16,984 nucleotides of DNA, taken from NCBI GenBank assembly GCA_045600865.1, contig JAZRYS010000252.1, positions 1-16,984 of the forward strand. The letters are read 5' to 3'. A model generated the notes under the pieces. The model made no database searches and was not told where the DNA came from. It saw nothing but the letters and a program-made list of their open reading frames with translations. Shown here one piece after another: positions 14,313-16,984 of the stretch. Origin of the DNA: Aphodosoma sp045600865. Lineage in GTDB: Bacteria; Bacteroidota; Bacteroidia; Bacteroidales; Paludibacteraceae. The position numbers were made by a program, and so were the translations under genes. Every line of letters begins with the position of its first letter. Positions within the stretch are counted from its first letter, which is position 1.

Positions 14313-14410
14313 CGGCAGGGAGGGCACTTCATTCTTTGGCCATTCTTTTTGCATTTGCCCCCGCTGACAGCCTTCTTTATTTCGGATTTCTTCAGGAATA
14401 CACAAAAATA

Positions 14411-14428
14411 TGTCCCCGAAAGGTGCCT
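14411..14428. promoter_or_regulatory. HipB-like operator, copy 1
   Basis: TGTCCCCGAAAGGTGCCT shares the first 12 bases of the copy at 14452, 41 bp upstream. Only the left half fits the TATCC-N8-GGATA hip operator. The CCGAAA here is also complementary to a TTTCGG at about 14430-14435. Confidence 0.5.
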
Positions 14429-14451
14429 TTTTCGGAATTTATTGCTAATTT

Positions 14452-14469
14452 TGTCCCCGAAAAGGGCTA
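14452..14469. promoter_or_regulatory. HipB-like operator, copy 2
   Basis: TGTCCCCGAAAAGGGCTA is TGTCC, eight bases, then GGCTA. This matches the known hip operator layout TATCC-N8-GGATA with one change in each half. It lies 69 bases before the hipB start, where repression by HipB is expected. Binding is inferred from the known family. Confidence 0.6.
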
Positions 14470-14537
14470 TGGAACTATTTGTGTAGTCATTTTTCCGCTG
14501 GGGCGAATTCGTAGAACACTCTTTTATCTTTACCACA

Positions 14538-14750
14538 ATGCCAATAGGTCTTTACATAAGAAACAAGAGAAAGCTGTATAAACTCACGCAAGCAGAACTG
14601 GCGGAGCGCACCGATGTGGGACTTCGCTTCATAAAGGAACTGGAAGCCGGTAAGCCAACAGTGCGAATGGACAAGGTCAATCAGGTACTTGGACTTTTTG
14701 GCGAGGAACTGCAACCGGGAAAAATCGTAGCAGAACATGAAGAAGGCTGA
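14538..14750 (+). CDS. hipB: HipB-like antitoxin, XRE family
   Basis: The 70-residue protein is a Cro/C1-type helix-turn-helix with KLYKLTQAELAERTDVGLRF followed by IKELEAGKPTVRMDKVNQVL (DNA-contact helices at about residues 16-38), the standard HipB/Y4mF-type antitoxin pattern. It represses its own operon by binding upstream operators; copies fitting HipB sites are at 14411 and 14452. Its stop overlaps the start of the next gene by 14 bases, so the genes are translationally coupled. In classical two-gene systems HipB also neutralises HipA. In three-gene HipBST systems that job falls mainly to HipS. The ATG at 14538 is the first in frame, with no Shine-Dalgarno. Confidence 0.88.
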   Translation: MPIGLYIRNKRKLYKLTQAELAERTDVGLRFIKELEAGKPTVRMDKVNQVLGLFGEELQPGKIVAEHEEG

Positions 14751-15054
14751 CATTTATCTGGACGAGGTTCTTTGTGGCATACTGACAGAGGACAATGACG
14801 GTTTCCATTTTCAATACACCGAAGAATATCTGCTGAGGGAGGATGGGATGGCCCTAAGCCCCACGATGCCTTTGTCACGGGAGATTTATGAAAAGGAAGT
14901 TATGTTTCCGGTATTTGACGGGCTCATCCCCGAAGGTTGGCTTCTTGATATTGTGTCCAACAACTGGAAAATAGATGTGCGCGACCGCATGTCGCTCCTT
15001 ATGAAGTGCTGCGCAGACTGCATAGGAAACATTAGCGTTAGGCCTCATGTGTAA
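14737..15054 (+). CDS. hipS: HipS-like antitoxin (HipA N-terminal domain as a separate protein)
   Basis: The 105-residue protein corresponds to the N-terminal subdomain of HipA as a free-standing protein. Typical are ADIYLDEVLCGILTEDNDGF, then LSPTMPLSREIYEKEVMFPV, FDGLIPEGWLLDIVSNNWKI (about residues 59-78) and a C-terminal GNISVRPHV. In the studied HipBST system of E. coli O127:H6 this small protein (HipS) is the antitoxin of the kinase HipT. The gene overlaps hipB by 14 bases and hipT by 8, a tight arrangement that argues for coupled synthesis in fixed ratio. It looks complete. The function here is transferred by homology of domain and arrangement and not shown by the sequence itself. Confidence 0.82.
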   Translation: MKKADIYLDEVLCGILTEDNDGFHFQYTEEYLLREDGMALSPTMPLSREIYEKEVMFPVFDGLIPEGWLLDIVSNNWKIDVRDRMSLLMKCCADCIGNISVRPHV

Positions 15055-16036
15055 GAAATGCTTATACTGCTACGGCAAACTGGAAGCAAGCGAAAAAGAC
15101 TTCCATACCAGATGCTCCAGGAAGATGTTTGGGTCGGCCTCTGCTCCTGATTTGCCCTATTCTCGCGAAAACATTTCTGAACTCGCGATGAAAGTCTTGC
15201 AAAGTCGGATGTCCGTCACGGGTGTGCAAGCGAAACTCTCCCTTGATATTGACCACGGCATAAGGGGAAAGAAGGATAAACTCACCATCGTCGGCCTATG
15301 GGGACATTACATCCTCAAACCGCAAAGCGAGGTATATACATCAATGCCCGAGCTTGAGGACCTGACAATGAAAATGGCCAAGGTTGCCGGCATAGAGACT
15401 GTGCGACACAGCCTTATACGCATGGCAGACGGAGAGCTGGCCTACATCACCAAGCGCATAGACCGCGGCAAGGACGGGGAGCGCTACTCCATGCTGGACC
15501 TATGCCAACTGTCCAATCGCCTTACGGAACATAAATACAGAGGATCCTACAACCAGCTGGCCGACACCATCAAACTCTATTCTGCAGCCGGCGGCCTTGA
15601 TGTCCAAAAGTTTTGGACCATCGTTGTTTTTAGTTTTATCACGGGCAACAGCGACATGCACTGCAAGAACTTTTCCCTTATTGACACAAAGGACGGAAGA
15701 GGCTATACCTTGTCACCCGCCTATGACCTGCTGGCCGTCTTGCTCACGGGGCTGGAAGACTCCAACGAACTTGCAATGACACTGACAGGCGCAGGAGTGG
15801 ATGACTCTGCGTTCATCGGAGGATATAACCGCGCCTCATTCATGGAGGCCATGCAACAGACAGGCATACCCGTACGCGTGCAAAACAGAATCATAGATAA
15901 ACTTACGGAGAAAAAGGAACACTGGTTTACGCTCATTGACAACTCCTTCCTGTCCGAAGATCTAAAAAACCGATACAAGGCTTTCATACGTGGCCGTCTT
16001 GAAAGGCTTTCTGTCCCCGAAGGGGAACTTTTTTGA
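15047..16036 (+). CDS. hipT: HipT-like serine/threonine kinase toxin (HipA C-terminal domain)
   Basis: The 329-residue protein has the HipA kinase fold without the N-terminal subdomain. It begins with a cysteine-rich block, CKKCLYCYGKLEASEKDFHT followed by RCSRKMFG, common in Bacteroidetes members and perhaps metal-binding. The gate/Gly-rich loop is SVTGVQAKLS (Ser56, Thr58), a Lys is at position 91 in YILKP, the catalytic loop is GNSDMHCKNFS (Asp203, Asn208) and the metal-binding Asp227 is in LSPAYDLL. All key residues are present, so it should be active. Characterised HipA/HipT kinases phosphorylate aminoacyl-tRNA synthetases (GltX, TrpS), halting translation; the target here is unknown. 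It overlaps hipS by 8 bases. A terminator-like hairpin covers its last codons. Confidence 0.9.
   Translation: MCKKCLYCYGKLEASEKDFHTRCSRKMFGSASAPDLPYSRENISELAMKVLQSRMSVTGVQAKLSLDIDHGIRGKKDKLTIVGLWGHYILKPQSEVYTSMPELEDLTMKMAKVAGIETVRHSLIRMADGELAYITKRIDRGKDGERYSMLDLCQLSNRLTEHKYRGSYNQLADTIKLYSAAGGLDVQKFWTIVVFSFITGNSDMHCKNFSLIDTKDGRGYTLSPAYDLLAVLLTGLEDSNELAMTLTGAGVDDSAFIGGYNRASFMEAMQQTGIPVRVQNRIIDKLTEKKEHWFTLIDNSFLSEDLKNRYKAFIRGRLERLSVPEGELF
16014..16034 (+). terminator. Terminator hairpin overlapping the hipT stop
   Basis: TCCCC at 16014-16018 pairs with GGGGA at 16022-16026 across GAA, followed by a run of six T at 16029-16034. The T-run directly precedes the last bases of the TGA stop. The same TGTCCCCGAA core as the upstream operators occurs here at 16012-16021. 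Confidence 0.55.
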
Positions 16037-16052
16037 GGAAATCACAAACAAT

Positions 16053-16069
16053 AGTCCCTTTCGGGTGCC
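16053..16069. promoter_or_regulatory. Inverted copy of the HipB-like repeat downstream of hipT
   Basis: Read on minus, 16069-16053 gives GCACCCGAAAGGGACTA, close to the TCCCCGAAAAGGGCTA of copy 2. It may be a further HipB site or a hairpin that backs up termination (CCC/GGG stem, then five T). Confidence 0.35.
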
Positions 16070-16120
16070 GTTTTTCGCTATGTCACGGCATCCATTCACA
16101 GATACCCGCAACGCGCTCTC

Positions 16121-16331
16121 CTTAGTAATGGTGAAATAATAAGTTCAGAAGATTTGGATAGGATTTTTGAGCTATTTTTGTGCTGCTCTTGAAGAACTGC
16201 ATTTTGCACGTCTGCAAAAGCAGCGGGCTATGTGACTGAAAGGCAGCGCAAAAAGAGCCAAAAAGACAGCCAAGGCTGACGAATACACTTAGTTACGAAC
16301 TTTAGGAAGTTATTTTTTTACCATTACTAAG
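16121..16331. repeat. 211-bp MITE-like element
   Basis: The ends are 26-bp terminal inverted repeats with three mismatches: 16121-16146 starts CTTAGTAATGGTGAAATAAT and 16306-16331 on minus starts CTTAGTAATGGTAAAAAAAT. Nothing between them codes for a protein of note. Inside is a hairpin (16197-16208 with 16213-16223, CTGC-A-TTTTGCA against TGCAAAAGCAG). Size, terminal repeats and lack of a gene fit a miniature inverted-repeat transposable element mobilised in trans. No target duplication is evident. Confidence 0.7.
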
Positions 16332-16396
16332 TACTAACCCAGTCAACTGACTTTACAAATTATTGCTGTCCGGGGAAAGTCAATACCACCGACATT

Positions 16397-16517
16397 GGGC
16401 TGAAGGCCCTAAATTTTGTAGCCTAGGGCAGAGTGACCGAAGGGAACGCCGCCCTAGGTCTCAGGTACGCCCCCAAGCACCGCCGCATCGCGGCATGATT
16501 GTTCGGGGCAGCGCCCC
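16397..16517. repeat. String of four hairpins (REP-like extragenic repeat)
   Basis: Four GC-rich stems follow one another: GGGC/GCCC (16397-16400 with 16406-16409), CCTAGGGC/GCCCTAGG (16422-16429 with 16451-16458, perfect, 21-base loop), GCCGC/GCGGC (16482-16486 with 16490-16494) and GGGGC/GCCCC (16505-16509 with 16513-16517). This resembles the dispersed GC-rich extragenic repeats seen between genes in Bacteroidetes. A structured RNA is the alternative. Confidence 0.5.
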
Positions 16518-16637
16518 AATGCACTGGTCTGTAGGATAAAGCCCCCCCTCCGTCGCTTTGCGCCCCCCACCCCGAACCTCTCTCCGGCCCCGCCACCTCT
16601 CCCGGCCTCTCTCCGGCTCCCCCACCTCTCCCCTGTT

Positions 16638-16706
16638 GGGGAAAGGGTCCGCTGACGCGGGGAAAGGGTCCGCTGACGCGGGGAAAGGGTCCGCTGCAAA
16701 CAGCGG
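16638..16706. repeat. Three 21-bp direct repeats ending in a hairpin
   Basis: A 21-bp unit starting GGGGAAAGGGTCCGCTGACG repeats at 16638 and 16659. A third copy at 16680 keeps the first 17 bases and then diverges. CCGCTG at 16691-16696 pairs with CAGCGG at 16701-16706. Directly to the left (about 16540-16636) is a C-rich tract with repeated CCTCTCTCCGG and CACCTCTCCC motifs. The open frame on minus across it is an artefact of the repeat. Confidence 0.7.
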
Positions 16707-16722
16707 GGGAGGAATACTTGCC

Positions 16723-16864
16723 CTTTTCCGTTAAACTACATCGCGGCCCAGTTCGGACCTATTCGAACTCCAGTTCGGACCTATTCGGACTGCAGTTCGG
16801 ACCTACTCGAACTGGAGTCCGAATAGGTGAGAACTGGAATTAATATGTAGTTTAACGGAAAAAG
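16723..16864. repeat. 142-bp fold-back element with nested 22-bp repeats
   Basis: Outer arms of 19-20 bp are inverted: 16723-16741 (CTTTTCCGTTAAACTACAT) and 16845-16864, with one inserted A. Inside are three 22-bp direct repeats at 16749-16770, 16771-16792 and 16793-16814, each starting CAGTTCGGACCTA, and a fourth degenerate copy in inverse orientation at 16815-16836. Each unit is itself nearly palindromic (AGTTCG...CGAACT). No coding potential is seen. Confidence 0.8.
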
Positions 16865-16984
16865 TTGACTACTTTGAGCCTTAATTGTAAATAGAGTTGA
16901 CTGGATTAATAATTAGTTATATTCTTTGTTGACTGTCTAATTCCTTAGTCATGATACCAGTTGACTTTATTTACTTATATTTGT
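16863..16984. repeat. Degenerate 32-bp periodic repeat, continues past the window
   Basis: GTTGACT occurs at 16864, 16896, 16928 and 16960, each exactly 32 bp apart, three times preceded by A. A second weak block, TTA-x-T-x-x-T, lies about 17 bases after the start of each motif. The remaining bases differ, so these are old or functional-site repeats rather than a recent duplication. Confidence 0.6.

Noticed and set aside
16454..16699. 81-codon minus-strand frame in the GC-rich tract
   Set aside because: Its protein is a repeat of the 21-bp DNA unit (QRTLSPR), so it is an artefact of the repeat.
16749..16984. CRISPR array
   Set aside because: The 22-bp units are contiguous without spacers, and the 32-bp array shares only about 7 bases per unit. 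No cas gene is present.

Overview
The window looks like accessory DNA from a member of the Bacteroidales, most likely Prevotella/Segatella-like. Four things point there: TraE/TraF-type (DUF4134/DUF4133) conjugation proteins, a Bacteroides-type mobilization pair followed by two Bacteroidetes-type tyrosine recombinases, a TPR/membrane/HTH regulator of a Bacteroidetes architecture, and TAnnTTTG-like promoter elements with almost no Shine-Dalgarno sequences. The lineage is inferred from protein style, not from a search.

Layout. (1) 1-384, minus strand: the start of a traF-like gene and only the C-terminal third of a traE-like gene, cut at about 385. (2) 385-1045: non-coding, with GTTCC repeats and a TTTACAT palindrome. 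(3) 1046-3503, plus strand: an AT-rich type II restriction-modification operon (small HTH regulator, C5-cytosine methyltransferase, PD-(D/E)XK-like endonuclease), closed by a bidirectional hairpin terminator. (4) 3713-3922: a small membrane ORF without a good start. (5) 4034-5974: a complete, GC-richer IS1634-type insertion sequence. (6) 6054-8292, minus: mobilization operon mobC-mobB-orf197, with a candidate oriT just upstream (8393-8518). (7) 8611-12370, minus: excisionase-like HTH gene, tyrosine recombinase, a 108-aa unknown, and a second paralogous tyrosine recombinase. The region ahead of the second recombinase (12400-12610) carries nine copies of a GGGAACG motif, five of them spaced in steps of about 22 bp. 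(8) 12696-14312, plus: a TPR/TM/coiled-coil/HTH regulator that lacks its N-terminal signal region. (9) 14411-16036, plus: a three-gene HipB-HipS-HipT toxin-antitoxin operon with HipB-like operators. (10) 16037-16984: no gene, but dense repeats: a 211-bp MITE, a string of hairpins, 21-bp GC-rich repeats, a 142-bp fold-back element with 22-bp repeats inside, and a degenerate 32-bp periodic array running off the window.

How it fits together. Parts 2-7 read best as one integrative and mobilizable (or conjugative) element. Recombinases and an accessory HTH protein would move it, the relaxase and MobC would process oriT, and the R-M operon is cargo that would also stabilise it. GTTCC-type motifs near both ends (about 411-472 and 12400-12610) and truncated genes just outside (traE at 384, the TPR gene at about 12700-12765) suggest where its ends lie. 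The two truncated flanking genes are different genes, so this is not a simple insertion. Either the tra genes belong to the element itself after a deletion, or a rearrangement joined two loci. The HipBST operon and the repeat region to its right lie outside the proposed element.

Nothing here is a clearly new defence or mobility system. The parts that known features explain least are the phased repeats ahead of the recombinase gene, the 108-aa protein between the recombinases, and the stacked repeat elements at the right edge.
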